Source: a virus. From it: DNA of 30,068 bases. A program made the position numbers and the translations under genes. Every line of letters starts with the position of its first letter. The first letter of the stretch is position 1. The notes under the pieces were generated by a model that was not told where the DNA came from, searched no databases, and saw only the letters and a program-made list of their open reading frames with translations. Below are positions 6,908 through 16,900 of this stretch, one piece after another. The stretch covers positions 1 through 30,068 of the IMG/VR virus record IMGVR_UViG_3300005528_003595, one strand, 5' to 3'.

Positions 6908-6954
6908 CTCAAGAACTGGATCCTTTGATAAATAAAGTAACTCCAGTTCTTGAG
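6908..6954 (+). promoter_or_regulatory. 13-bp hairpin with a late promoter in its loop, covering the ribosome-binding site of the gene at 6961
   Basis: The arms 6908-6920 (CTCAAGAACTGGA) and 6942-6954 (TCCAGTTCTTGAG) are perfectly complementary over 13 bases with a 21-base loop. The loop holds GATAAATA (6927-6934), one base different from T4 TATAAATA. The 3' arm includes the GAGG (6952-6955) ribosome-binding site for the ATG at 6961. Late RNA would start near 6940-6941, just before the 3' arm, and so could not form the hairpin. Confidence 0.8.
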
Positions 6955-6960
6955 GTAGCT

Positions 6961-7326
6961 ATGGCAAAGAAAAAAACAGCTGAAGACTTGGAATGGGAGG
7001 CTATATTCAACAGTATATCTTTTGATACTGAACCTCCAGCCAAATACATAAAAGATGCTGTAGTAAGAACCCGTTACGGCAAACGCATCAAATTATCTGG
7101 AAAAGAATTCGTTTCCGTAATGGAACAGGAACGCATGATGGATCCTGAGGATGCTCTGATTGAAAGCTGCAAAGTCACATTGGATTTTGATAGGCTGAAA
7201 CAAGACATAACACGGTTCGCCAATTCAGTTCTCAAGAAGGCCAGCAGTCGTTACAAAAAAAGCAGAGCCCAAACCAGTCAAGCTGCTAAATTACGCCAAT
7301 TAACTGCAAAACTCAAACAAAGTTAA
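6961..7326 (+). CDS. basic late protein of unknown function, 121 residues
   Basis: Not recognised by function. A basic protein (MAKKKTAEDLEWEAIF start; C-terminus with SSRYKKSRAQTSQAAKLRQ) with a central segment KLSGKEFVSVMEQERMM (residues 45-61) and a helical C-terminal half. Overall charge suggests nucleic-acid or virion contact, but this is only inference. The ATG at 6961 is chosen over an in-frame TTG at 6925 because GAGG (6952-6955) lies 5 bases upstream and because the late promoter at 6927-6934 would cut off the longer form. Expression should be strictly late: the ribosome-binding site is locked in a 13-bp hairpin in any RNA started further upstream. Confidence 0.8.
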   Translation: MAKKKTAEDLEWEAIFNSISFDTEPPAKYIKDAVVRTRYGKRIKLSGKEFVSVMEQERMMDPEDALIESCKVTLDFDRLKQDITRFANSVLKKASSRYKKSRAQTSQAAKLRQLTAKLKQS

Positions 7327-7402
7327 TTTTATAAGCTGCCTGTTCAACTTGATTTAACTACAGTATCTAGCACAAAATAACGGATAGATATTGGAGATTG
7401 GG

Positions 7403-8332
7403 ATGACGACTTGGGAACAGGTGGCTGGCGACAGCAGATACACACAGGTGCTTGACAAAGGCTTTGTGGGCTTGATTGACTATATGGGGGATGATGCTGC
7501 TATTGTTCAAGCTGCGCGGGTCAGTTATGGTGCTGGCACCAAATCAGTAAATGAAGATCGCGGACTGATCCGCTATCTTATGAGAAATTCTCATTCAACT
7601 CCATTTGAGATGGTGGAGTTCAAGTTTCACCTCAAAATGCCAATTTTTGTAATGCGGCAACATGTGCGACACCGAATGGCCTCAATTAACGAATACAGTG
7701 GACGATACTCAGTAATGACTGATGAGTTTTATATTCCGGAACAGAGCCGACTGCAAGCACAAAGCCGTGACAACAAGCAAGGCAGCGGAGCACAACTACA
7801 CGGTCAAGAGTTGGAAATGGCCTTGAACACCATCAAACGTGTAAGTGCAGAAAACTATTTGGACTATCTCAGCCTCATAAATGATGAAGAAGGCAGAAAC
7901 TATAACCTTGGTGAACGGCAGGGTCTTGCCCGCGAGCTTGCACGTATGGTGCTCCCGCTGAACAACTACACTGAACTGTATTGGAAAATTGACCTAAAGA
8001 ATCTATTTCACTATCTTAATCTAAGAGTTGACTCACACGCTCAAATGGAAATTCAACAACTGGCATTGCCCATTGCAGAACATGTCAAGCGGATTTGCCC
8101 TATCGCATGGGAAGCTTTTGAGGACTATTGGCAACAGGCCACTACAGTCAGCAGGCTAGAGAAAAACCTGTTGCAGGCGCTTATTGAATTCAGCAGCACA
8201 CAGAGTGTGGGCTTTGGTGAAAGCTATGAGACCATGTGCCAAAAGGCCGGTGGTAAAGCTCAGCTTCAAAGTGAGTTTGGAATGAGCAAGCGAGAAATGG
8301 CAGAATTTGAGAGGCAGTGGAAACTGGCTTAA
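7403..8332 (+). CDS. thyX: flavin-dependent thymidylate synthase
   Basis: Makes dTMP from dUMP using methylene-tetrahydrofolate with FAD and NADPH, in place of ThyA. The 309 residues carry the diagnostic ThyX motif RHR-x7-S at residues 89-99 within RHRMASINEYSGRYS (89-103), preceded by the helix leading to FVMRQHVRH. Other family marks are AARVSYGAGTK (37-47), MRNSHSTPFEM (60-70) and, near 190-240, LPLNNYTELYWKIDLKNL with LRVDSHAQMEIQ. A C-terminal extension of about 65 residues ends in GMSKREMAEFERQW, as in longer ThyX proteins. The ATG at 7403 is chosen over TTG 7391 because GGAG (7393-7396) lies 6 bases upstream. It is the last gene of the rightward block and converges on the tail fibre gene, the two sharing a terminator-like hairpin. 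Confidence 0.96.
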   Translation: MTTWEQVAGDSRYTQVLDKGFVGLIDYMGDDAAIVQAARVSYGAGTKSVNEDRGLIRYLMRNSHSTPFEMVEFKFHLKMPIFVMRQHVRHRMASINEYSGRYSVMTDEFYIPEQSRLQAQSRDNKQGSGAQLHGQELEMALNTIKRVSAENYLDYLSLINDEEGRNYNLGERQGLARELARMVLPLNNYTELYWKIDLKNLFHYLNLRVDSHAQMEIQQLALPIAEHVKRICPIAWEAFEDYWQQATTVSRLEKNLLQALIEFSSTQSVGFGESYETMCQKAGGKAQLQSEFGMSKREMAEFERQWKLA

Positions 8333-8344
8333 GTAGCCAGTTTC
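8320..8344. terminator. bidirectional terminator-like hairpin between thyX and the tail fibre gene
   Basis: GAAACTGGCT (8320-8329) and AGCCAGTTTC (8335-8344) form 10 perfect pairs around a 5-base loop. Both converging stop codons fall around the loop (thyX TAA 8330-8332; fibre TAA on the minus strand at 8329-8331). On the plus strand the stem is followed by a pyrimidine run (TCTCTTCC). A short GC core and partial T-runs make it a plausible terminator in both directions. Confidence 0.6.
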
Positions 8345-10119
8345 TCTTCCAAAGCTGCTAGTTTTTGGCTTAACTCTTGCACTGCTGCCCAAAGTATAGG
8401 AACCAACTTGCTGTTATCTACTGATTGATAAACTGGTTGCCCTAGGTCATTTACCTCGTCCTTTTTGCCTTGCACGGCTTGTGGAACAACCTCTTGTAGC
8501 TCATGTGCTATGAAGCCAATGCTGGGGTTAACGTGCTCTGAATCCTTCCACGTATATGTTTTAGCTTGCACTTGATCTATTAAACCAAGTGCACTCTGCA
8601 AGGGCAATACATTGGTTTTACGTCTGTAATCTGAAATAGTGTTGTATAAGGTTCCTGTGTCATCAAAAGTGATGCTACCAGTTTCATAAGCGTTCAAGAC
8701 AGATAAAGTATTGGTTTTGAACGAAATTGCCTTTTGCACTGATGGAACAACTGAATAACTACCCCACATATTGATCATGGTATTTGGTTGTGGATTACCA
8801 GGCCCACTAACTGTGGATCGTATGTTGATCCCATCAGTATTGGCTTGATTCATATTGATAGTGAGAAAAGAGTCGTTAAAAGCCGGGCTAGCAGTTGCAT
8901 TGGCAGCGACTGTGACATCCCCCAATCGTAGGCTACGGTTTACAAATCTTGCTGTTTCCACATTGGAGATATAAAATCCAATCATGTTTGCAGCCGGGGT
9001 GCCCATGCCAGTTCCTGTGCTCTCGCGGAACACATATTTCACAGGACCATCGTCTTCATTGTGTGCACTAGCACAGAATTTATTTGAATATATACGGCTA
9101 TAAAAAAATGGAGGATCAAGAGGCCCTGTGCCTTCATAACCCAAATTAAATGCAGCATTCAACGTAGGGACGTTGTTCTGATCTCGTCTCATAAGCACAC
9201 TGCTGGAGATGCCCACAAGCGACGTTGCTGTTGTAGCTGTTGTTGCTGTACCTTCAAAGTTTGTTGCATATACAGTATTGTATCGGTTGCTTACACTTCC
9301 CAAATTGTATAAGTTATCATTTATGGGTAGGTTGGTTTGATCTCTACGCATATAGCTTCCTGAAGGTATGCCCCCTAGGAACAAGCTGTTTTGTGCCAAA
9401 CCAGTGCTGGTGCTTTCGCCATAGAATTTGGCGTTGGGTAATGTGGGATTTAACGTAATACCAGGATATATGTTTGTAAACCCTTGTAATGGGTTGGTGG
9501 GAGATGCAGCAGGAGAGAACGTAGCATCGTTACTGACCACAGCCACAAGTTGTCCACCCACAGTCAACCTCAATACCTTGTGGATGGCACTCACGGTGTC
9601 AGTTACTAACAGTGCATCAACACTTGTAAAACTGGGAATACTGGGACTGTTGGCGTCATTGCTGTCAGCAGCGCCAATGGGCCCAACTAGGTTCCATTGG
9701 GTTGAACCATAGACAAAAAGTTGTTTCTTGGCTTGATCAAACAAAAGTTCGCCGTCAACAGGATTGACTGGCCCAGGAGGACTGGGTGGTCCTGGAGGGG
9801 GCGGCCCAGGTGGGGCAGGAGGAGGAACAACAGGTGTGGTTTGCACAGGTGCTGCACTTTTCCAAGCTGTGCCATCATACACCTTCAATTGTGCGTTGGC
9901 AACATCGTACCACAGTTGACCAACTCTTGGATTTGTGGGTCCTGATACTGGAGCACCAGCGAAATTTTCCAATATCCATACCAAGTTCTCCACAACAGGT
10001 TCACCATAATTGGGATAATTACGGCCAGGCAACCGCAATGATGTTGCAGTTGTATTGATTGTTTTGTCAGGAATGGATGCAATCGGAGTTCCACTGTAAC
10101 TGTTGATTACATATGTCAT
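8329..10119 (-). CDS. tail fibre protein with C-terminal S74 intramolecular chaperone
   Basis: A 596-residue virion fibre. The N-terminal ~90 residues contain an attachment-type segment ending in the repeat VGQLWYDVANAQLKVYDGTAW. A Pro/Gly-rich linker (about 92-120) follows, then a second copy of the same type of motif (DGELLFDQAKKQLFVYGSTQW), then a long beta-structured shaft with repeating MRRDQ-N-P-x-LN-x-x-(Y/F)NLG elements. The last 101 residues are a peptidase S74 chaperone: Ser496 and Lys501 in SDYRRK form the autocleavage dyad, followed by GLIDQVQAKTYTW, GFIAHELQEVVPQAV and a C-terminal coiled-coil heptad stretch. After trimer folding the chaperone cuts itself off before Ser496. Expression should be late: the CCTAAATA promoter and an SD-covering hairpin lie just upstream. 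Host range is likely set by this protein. Confidence 0.93.
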   Translation of the reverse strand: MTYVINSYSGTPIASIPDKTINTTATSLRLPGRNYPNYGEPVVENLVWILENFAGAPVSGPTNPRVGQLWYDVANAQLKVYDGTAWKSAAPVQTTPVVPPPAPPGPPPPGPPSPPGPVNPVDGELLFDQAKKQLFVYGSTQWNLVGPIGAADSNDANSPSIPSFTSVDALLVTDTVSAIHKVLRLTVGGQLVAVVSNDATFSPAASPTNPLQGFTNIYPGITLNPTLPNAKFYGESTSTGLAQNSLFLGGIPSGSYMRRDQTNLPINDNLYNLGSVSNRYNTVYATNFEGTATTATTATSLVGISSSVLMRRDQNNVPTLNAAFNLGYEGTGPLDPPFFYSRIYSNKFCASAHNEDDGPVKYVFRESTGTGMGTPAANMIGFYISNVETARFVNRSLRLGDVTVAANATASPAFNDSFLTINMNQANTDGINIRSTVSGPGNPQPNTMINMWGSYSVVPSVQKAISFKTNTLSVLNAYETGSITFDDTGTLYNTISDYRRKTNVLPLQSALGLIDQVQAKTYTWKDSEHVNPSIGFIAHELQEVVPQAVQGKKDEVNDLGQPVYQSVDNSKLVPILWAAVQELSQKLAALEEKLAT

Positions 10120-10125
10120 AATTGT

Positions 10126-10154
10126 TGCCTCAGAGTATTTCTGATATTTAGGCA
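10126..10154 (-). promoter_or_regulatory. late promoter bulged in a hairpin covering the tail fibre ribosome-binding site
   Basis: Read on the minus strand: TGCC (10154-10151), TAAATA (10150-10145), TCAGA (10144-10140), loop AATAC (10139-10135), TCTGA (10134-10130), GGCA (10129-10126). The two arms form 9 pairs with the promoter core TAAATA as a 6-base bulge. The 3' arm holds GAGG, the fibre gene's ribosome-binding site. RNA begun at the predicted late start (about 10139) lacks the 5' arm. Confidence 0.6.
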
Positions 10155-10182
10155 GCTTACAATCGCGGCAGGCAAAGAAAGC

Positions 10183-10767
10183 TTACGCTGTCTGGATACG
10201 AATTGTATATACTACTTCAATTTCGCGATTCAAGGATTTTTGAACTGGTGAGAACACCACATGGCTGATCAACAAGCCTGTGTCAGGAGCAGATTTTTTT
10301 GTTTTCAAGCCCAACTCATTGAACACATATGGACTGGAAACATCTGTTGCTGTATCAAATGCATCTTGTCCAGCAGGTTCACCCAATCCCAATACACACG
10401 TGATTTTCACATCAGTGTATAAAGTGCCTGGTCTGTGAATGACTTTGATAAAATTGCGAGTGGGGTCAGTGTTGTCGGGACTGAGATCATTTACTACCTT
10501 GTAGTATGTTTCGTTATATAACTGTGCGTCTAATCCCTGGACATTTGGAGGCAGATAAATCACTGTGCCCACGCCAGACACCACGGCTGCTCCATTTCCA
10601 AAAACCATCTCTTGGATGTAGCCTTCAGGGCGATAGGCCAAACCTTGGGCCAATGCAATACTGAAATTCTCAAAATTGATGGCATTGTATTTGTCCACCA
10701 ACACTTCCTTGGACTGAAAGTCGCGAATCAAAACGTGGCCTGTAATGCTGTTCAAGGGAGTTTCCAT
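10183..10767 (-). CDS. virion structural protein (tail/baseplate-associated), 194 residues
   Basis: Lies between the giant structural protein and the tail fibre gene and reads in the same direction, so it is very likely part of the baseplate or fibre apparatus; the exact role is not known. The N-terminal segment HVLIRDFQSKEVLVDKYNAI (residues 11-30) followed by NFENFSIALAQGLA is a pattern I associate with tail-region proteins of T4-like phages. The rest is beta-rich with Gly turns (EMVFGNGAAVVSGVGTVIYL) and ends in the strand NREIEVVYTIRIQT. No catalytic motif is visible. The ribosome-binding site is poor and the start lies 2 bases after the stop of a 42-codon ORF, so translation may be coupled. 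The nearest late promoter (CATAAATA, 10904-10911) lies upstream of that ORF. Confidence 0.85.
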   Translation of the reverse strand: METPLNSITGHVLIRDFQSKEVLVDKYNAINFENFSIALAQGLAYRPEGYIQEMVFGNGAAVVSGVGTVIYLPPNVQGLDAQLYNETYYKVVNDLSPDNTDPTRNFIKVIHRPGTLYTDVKITCVLGLGEPAGQDAFDTATDVSSPYVFNELGLKTKKSAPDTGLLISHVVFSPVQKSLNREIEVVYTIRIQTA

Positions 10768-10769
10768 TT

Positions 10770-10898
10770 TTAGGAGAGCCTTTTGTCTAGGATTATTTTG
10801 TTTGAATTTAAATCTTTGATCAGTAGATGACTGCTTACTACTAGTTTTTGGCAGTCATCTACTTTTTCATCCACAGGGGTTTCAGTGTTTTGTTCCAT
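10770..10898 (-). CDS. 42-residue ORF resembling the N-terminus of the next gene (truncated paralog or leader)
   Basis: Begins MEQNTETPVDEK on the minus strand, 8 bases after the stop of the giant gene, and ends 2 bases before the ATG of the 194-residue structural protein. Residues 24-39 (HLLIKDLNSNKIILDK) align without gaps to residues 11-26 of that protein (HVLIRDFQSKEVLVDK), 7 of 16 identical and most others conservative. It then stops at RLS where the longer protein goes on to its conserved YNAINFENF. It is therefore either a cut-down duplicate or a coupling leader. There is no Shine-Dalgarno site; the ATG stands 5 bases after CATAAATA, so a leaderless message is possible. Confidence 0.5.
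   Translation of the reverse strand: MEQNTETPVDEKVDDCQKLVVSSHLLIKDLNSNKIILDKRLS
10822..10863. repeat. 13-bp inverted repeat inside the 42-codon ORF
   Basis: AGTAGATGACTGC (10822-10834) and GCAGTCATCTACT (10851-10863) are perfect complements with a 16-base loop. On the plus strand the stem runs into TTTTT (10863-10867), so it could terminate rightward antisense transcription. On the minus strand it would form a hairpin in the leader of the structural gene. Confidence 0.55.
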
Positions 10899-10903
10899 GG
10901 AGG

Positions 10904-10911
10904 TATTTATG
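10904..10911 (-). promoter_or_regulatory. T4-type late promoter CATAAATA
   Basis: On the minus strand CATAAATA overlaps the TAA stop of the giant gene (10909-10907). It would drive the 42-codon ORF and the 194-residue structural gene. Its predicted start falls at about 10898, the first base of the 42-codon ORF. Confidence 0.6.
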
Positions 10912-13900
10912 CTGGTATCGAGCCAGGTTGTGACAACAAAAATTGTGTTTGGTAAGTGTTGCTATACTGCAATCCCAATGATCCATAAGGCCACTGATAT
11001 CCACCTGGTATGACTTGTCGCAAGCTGCCATCTCTCACAACACTGTTCACTGGATGAGTAACTCCAGTTGTTTTCCAGTCTTGCTTAAACACTATCAAGC
11101 CAATGTTTTTGTTGCCAGCAGGTGGTGGCTCAAATACGGGATCAAGGGCCTGAGACGCAAATTGCAGATAAAATCCTGGTGCTGCGTTTGGTGGATTGTT
11201 TATCAAAGTCCAACTGTTTTGCGGTTTGCCATCCACAATCACATAGGCACTAACGAGACCTGTTTGCCATTCTGGGAAGTTAGTAACAGTGACAGGGTAC
11301 AAGTCACTGTTGCCTGTTCCACTCCAATATTGTGCCACAAACTTATCTGGAATACCGCCTGGCGTGCCCAAGGTTGCCCGATTGATTTTCCGCAGCACAG
11401 CTTGTTGAGGAAACAGAGAGGATGCAGCAGGAGCTTTGTCAAAGTATTCAATTCTCTCACCTTCAACCCAAATCACACCAGGTCGCTTGTCACTGGGATC
11501 CAAAACAGCCCCGCCATTGGCCACAAAAATTTCTTTGTCATCCCATTTCAAGTCTTGTGTCAACACTGTTCTGTCTTCATTACCTAGGCGCAAGTATTGT
11601 GTATCTTGGTACACATTTGTGAATACTCTGAATGCCACACTATCTTTGCTGGGCAATGCTGTGGGATAGTAGGCTTGAAGTTTGTCAGCTCCTGTCAATG
11701 TGTAGTGATTGCCCAACTTCAAATACCAGCTGTTGCCTGTTTTAAGTATTGTATAGTCCAACACCCAGCTTAAAGCATTACCATTTAGCCACACCTGCAC
11801 ACTGGGAAACTCCAATGGAGTATTGGTAAACAAATAGAGATTGCTGGGATCGCCAGGCCATACTTCGTTGTAGAAGGCACTGCTGCTGTCCTCGCCCCAG
11901 GTTCGCACAACAATGATGTCTCCATCGGCTACAGCCCAGCTTGCCAACTCCAGCTGAGTGCCAACTATTTGATAATCATAGTTTTGAGCCACCGGATCTG
12001 CAACTTCAATATAAATGAAGCTTTGGCTCAACGGGGGTGTTGTGAATGTGATTTGATTTCCAGCCAAGGAATATTCAGTGTTGGCCAGCAAGGATGCATT
12101 TTGCCAAACATTAACCACTGAGGTGGGATCTGGGGTTATAGCCAATGAGTACACAGTTGTTGTGTTATCGCCTAATGCACTGAACAAGTATGGTGGGGTC
12201 AACCTCTTGCCATTGGCATACACAATAGCATTGTTGCTCTGAGCAGGATTGAAACCAACCAAAGGATTGGTGGGAGTGCTCAAGCTCAAGGGATAAGAAA
12301 GCACAGGCAAACTCACAGTCAAACTTTGAGTTTTTTGTAAGCTCTGATATTGGCTGCTGTAAACCAAAACCACAACTGTGTCACCTGGCAATGGTGTGAA
12401 ACCCAAACCAATTTGTCGTTGATCAGCAGGATTTATACCAAAGCTTACTGTAGGCACGCCGTTCCAAGTCATTAAAACAGTGTTGACACCAATGGGTTGA
12501 TCCATTGTGATCAGTTGGCTGCTGACGTCAAACACAACTGTTTTTGTTTCTTGTAGATGACTGCTGTAGTTGCTGATACTGAATCCAGTGCCCAAACCTG
12601 GTGCACCGCTGCTTGTTGTTACACCCACTTGTTGCAACCCCACATTCTTGTTCAAGTAGCTGCCACGAGTCAACGGCCTTATGTCAGCTACCCCCCATTG
12701 CGGAGTTATAAATCCGCCCACTCCATTGCCATTTGTGTACCATTCATTTTGTGAGATGCTGGGCTGTGTGTAAAAACCGGGATTCACAATGCTGACACTG
12801 ACAATTTGCCCAGCTATTCCACCAAACGCAGTAGTTGCATCAACCTTAACAACCAAAGTTTGACTTCCGCTGCCATATTTGAAATACAGCAAGTCACCTG
12901 GTTGGTAGCCTGACCCAGGTTGATTTACAACCACAGAGGTGGCGCGAATTGCTGTCACCAATACAGTTGTGGACGTGTAAGAAACTGATTGGTCACTAAG
13001 TGATATACTGTCATTCAAGTTGTAACCCGTGCCCTGATTTACAATGGTCCAATTGCCCAAACCAGGGGTTGCTCCACCGAATCCAAAGCTGGTTATTGCC
13101 ACATTACCAGTTGGTGGGAACACAAAAACAATGCTGTTGCTACTGGGATCAAAAACATAGTCCGCAGTTGGTCCCAGTGTCTTCAACACTCCTCCTACAC
13201 TGACAATCACATCAACAGCACTGAACACAGGCTGGCCAATGAAAAATCTGTCAGTTATGCCATCACCAACCCAACTTTCGCAAAGCACATTACCAAAGCC
13301 CACTGTGGGTTGATTCATCACATCCATTACAAATGTTTCTTTGGCAAACAACGGAAACAGCTCTTCAGGATGATTTCCCTCCAAGTGGGGCCTACTCAAA
13401 CCCAAGCCATCATATACTGCATCAAGAGTTCCACCCAATGCACTTTCAAATGTGCTGCCTGCTTCTGCGACCCAAATATTGGGCTTGGCTACAGGAGCTG
13501 GCGGAGGAACTGAAAACTCAAGACTGGTTCCTCCCCACCGCAGAACAAATGTTGCATTGGTACCGCTGCCACCAGTGGCTTGTACTGCTGTCCCACTGGG
13601 AGTCACAGTGTATGCACCTGGAAATACCACTTCAAGGTTTAAAATTGACCCAGTCAAACTGGTGTTCACAACTTTCAATTTAGCTGCACTGGTGAAAGTG
13701 CCGCCCACCACTGTTAAAATGTCATTTACATTGTATCCTGTGCCTTGGTTAGCAACTTCAGCCGCAGTGATGTAATTTTTGATGGTCCAATTGAATGGTG
13801 TGTTTTGCAAAGCACCATTAACCCAAACTCGTAGGTCATTGGGTGCTTGTGGTGCTTGTGGCAAACTGAATTTGGATTGCACACCATCACCTTTGAATAC

Positions 13901-16900
13901 CCAGTATTGTGGACGTTGACCGCCACTTATGTATTGATCAAACAAGCGGTCAACTTCTTGGCTGGTGTTGTCCCAGCCCAATACACCATCCCACACTGGC
14001 TCGCCCCATCTGCCATTGAGATTGAAGTCTAAACCATCCAGGACAGTTCCTTTTGGGGCACACCCACTGATCAACAAAGGATCTGTAGCAGGAGGCATGC
14101 CTGGACTGGGTTGATACAAACTTTGAATTCTGTTTGCTGCACCATTGTCCAGTTGATAACCAATCAAATCAAATACACCAGAATCATACTTGAACAAACT
14201 CCAAAGGCCCACATTATCACGAGTGACTTTGATGATTTCACCGTTGGGCAAGTTGCTCAACTGCTCCATTTGTTCAATAGTATCCACAACACGATTTGGT
14301 ATAGTGGCATCACTGTAACCAGGGCTGTAATAATTTTGAGCAGGAGCACATGCCAGCCTGTCCAAAATGATTCTTGTACGCACACTTCGGACACTGAGAT
14401 TTTCTGTGTCAAACACTGTAACACTCACAATATCGCCCACACCAGGTGTGAAATTCAATTCCACAACTGTGGGATCTTCCAAAGATATTACGTAGTCGTT
14501 AGTCAGCACATTGTTCCAACGCACTTGTGTGAATTGCCAAGTTATGGGATTTACCATAGCAACAATGTTGGTGAGTCCGTCGCCAACAATAGTTTTGCGC
14601 TCCAAGTAACTGGAAGCATAAACATAAGCTTTCACAACCTCAGTGGCTTTTGGAACAAAAACCAAATCAATTATGGAGTTGTCACCACTCCGCAGAGTCC
14701 AAGCTTGTGTAAGTTTGTTGTTCCAGTAAACCAAAACATTTTCTGGCTTGGTAGCGAGACTCAATTGAATACTCTGCTGAGAGTTATTTCCTACAAGCGT
14801 AGCTGTTTCGATAAGAGCACCACTGCTGGCCTTGTAGTTGTTGAACCAGGGCTTGTATATTGTATCACCACTTAAAATTGCAAGATCCACAGGGTTATTG
14901 GCACTCAATATTCTCACATTTTTGTTGACATCCACAAACGGAGGATTGTCCAGATCACTACTATTGCTCTGCCAGACGTCTGAGCTTACTCGGAAATCCA
15001 CAAATTGCCGTATAACCACATGATAGGGTTTGACTTCTTGAATATATTTTTCCAAGCTGTTGATCTTGCTGGGATCATAGTATGCAGAACTCAAAAGTTG
15101 CTGACTGAATCCCTTCAAATTTATGAAGCTGGTTTTGAAACACCAATCAACAAAATTTTGTTCGCTCAACACATGATTTATCAACTCAAAGAACACAATA
15201 TTGCGCTCATTTAGATTGGAATCAACCTTCAACAAGCCAACACTCTTGTTGTTTTCTGGCCACAGTCCCTGCAAGATAAAACTCAACTCCAGTCGTGTGT
15301 CATACTCCCAACCTTGATAATCAACGTCGTAACTTCCACCATTGAATCCCATGTTGTATTTTTGATAGTCATACAAATTATCACTCAGTTGAAGACTGCC
15401 ATTTTGCACACCAATAACAGTCCATTCAGTATCTGACTCAGGAGTATATTTGAAAAGATTCCACCTACCATTTCCGGTGTTCAAAACTTTGACCAAAGTG
15501 CCGGTTTCCACAACAATATCAGCACGATCAGCCAAAGTGGCCACAGTTTGATCAATCAGTGTGTCGCTGCTATAGCCAGCTGCATACCAGTCCACTAGGC
15601 TCCAAACCTTGTTGGTGTCCCATGCTTGCATTCGCTCTAGAGAGAACAAGCCTTGTCCTTCATAAGCCCAAATGGTCCATCGATTGTCTGTCATGGCACT
15701 TACATCCACCAACACTTTGTTACCGGGTATCAAGCTGGGTATCAAAGCGTCTCTCTCAGCTAAAGAGGCAACATGATAATCCCAATTGTTGGGCAAAATG
15801 CCTTTTACTGGTCGCACAATTTGCCACTGTATGGGATCTACACCAAACTTTAAAATGTCCTTGTTGGTTTGAATGTATGTGGTTGGCAACAATTGCTGCG
15901 CCCCCTCCAACACCCGAACTTGTGCATCAATCACATTACTGCTCAAGCTGTCAAAATCAGTAGCTCTCACCAAGATCCATGGAGTGTTGGGTGGAGCACC
16001 AGTTTCAACTACCTCATAAATGCCATTTTGATTTGGGGCTTGTGTTACAATGCCATTTGTAGTTACTGCTGTATTTTGATTTTTTACTAGTATACGGTCG
16101 CCCAAACTTACTGTAATACCATCCACAACCAAGGGTCCAAACATATTACCTGCATAAGTCAATGTTGCCCCTTTGCCATTCTCTCCTGGATAGTATACGC
16201 TGTCCAAAGAAACTGTGGTTGCTACTCTAGCATCAGCTTTTTGGTTTTTCTGGGGAGGCAAAGGTTCAACAGACTGAAAATAAGGTAGCCAGCCCAACCG
16301 ATCAGGATCGTCGAGCGGTGGCACAAGGCTGCTGCTTAGCAATGAGTTGATTTTTTTCACCAATGCTCTGCGGGCAGTTGCGCTGTCTTTGAACCAACTT
16401 TGTGAGGGCCGGGTAAGCATGCCATACTTGCTCATTTCAGGAAGTCGCAAATTGGGCACGCTGTTACCTGCTGGGTTGAACTCCACTAAGCTGTCGCACA
16501 TCTTGCGCCACAAATCCAATGTGGGTGTGCTCAAGGGATCATTTGGTCTCAACAAGGTCCATTCTTTGTAGATTTTGTCTACATTTTCTCTGCTAGTGTA
16601 ATTCACTTGCCACACTGTATTATTGGCGTCAAGGAAACTTCCAATATTGCCTAGTAATGCGCCTGTGTTGCTTATTGCTGCCCACCAACTTTGATTTTGT
16701 GTTTGCGGACTTTCCAATATTTGGCTCAAGGATGCAACACTGATCTTGCGGCCAGCCACATTAGGAACAGTGGTTTTGCCTTTGACCCAAAAGTAGTAGA
16801 CATTTGTGTATTGTCCGCTTTCGTTACGCTCACTGCGCATCACATACGGATAATTAGCCCCTTTCACTGTTCCGGTAGGTGTTTGATCTCCCCCTGTGGC

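Noticed and set aside
7349-7378. TTGATT (7349-7354) with CAAAAT (7373-7378) as a promoter for thyX
   Set aside because: 18-base spacer and poor -35 match; the 76-base gap before thyX shows no stronger signal.
14111-14875. 254-codon plus-strand ORF opposite the giant gene
   Set aside because: Fully antisense to a continuous 4018-codon frame, no ribosome-binding site, and a residue mix (Cys, His and Ile-rich) typical of a shadow frame.
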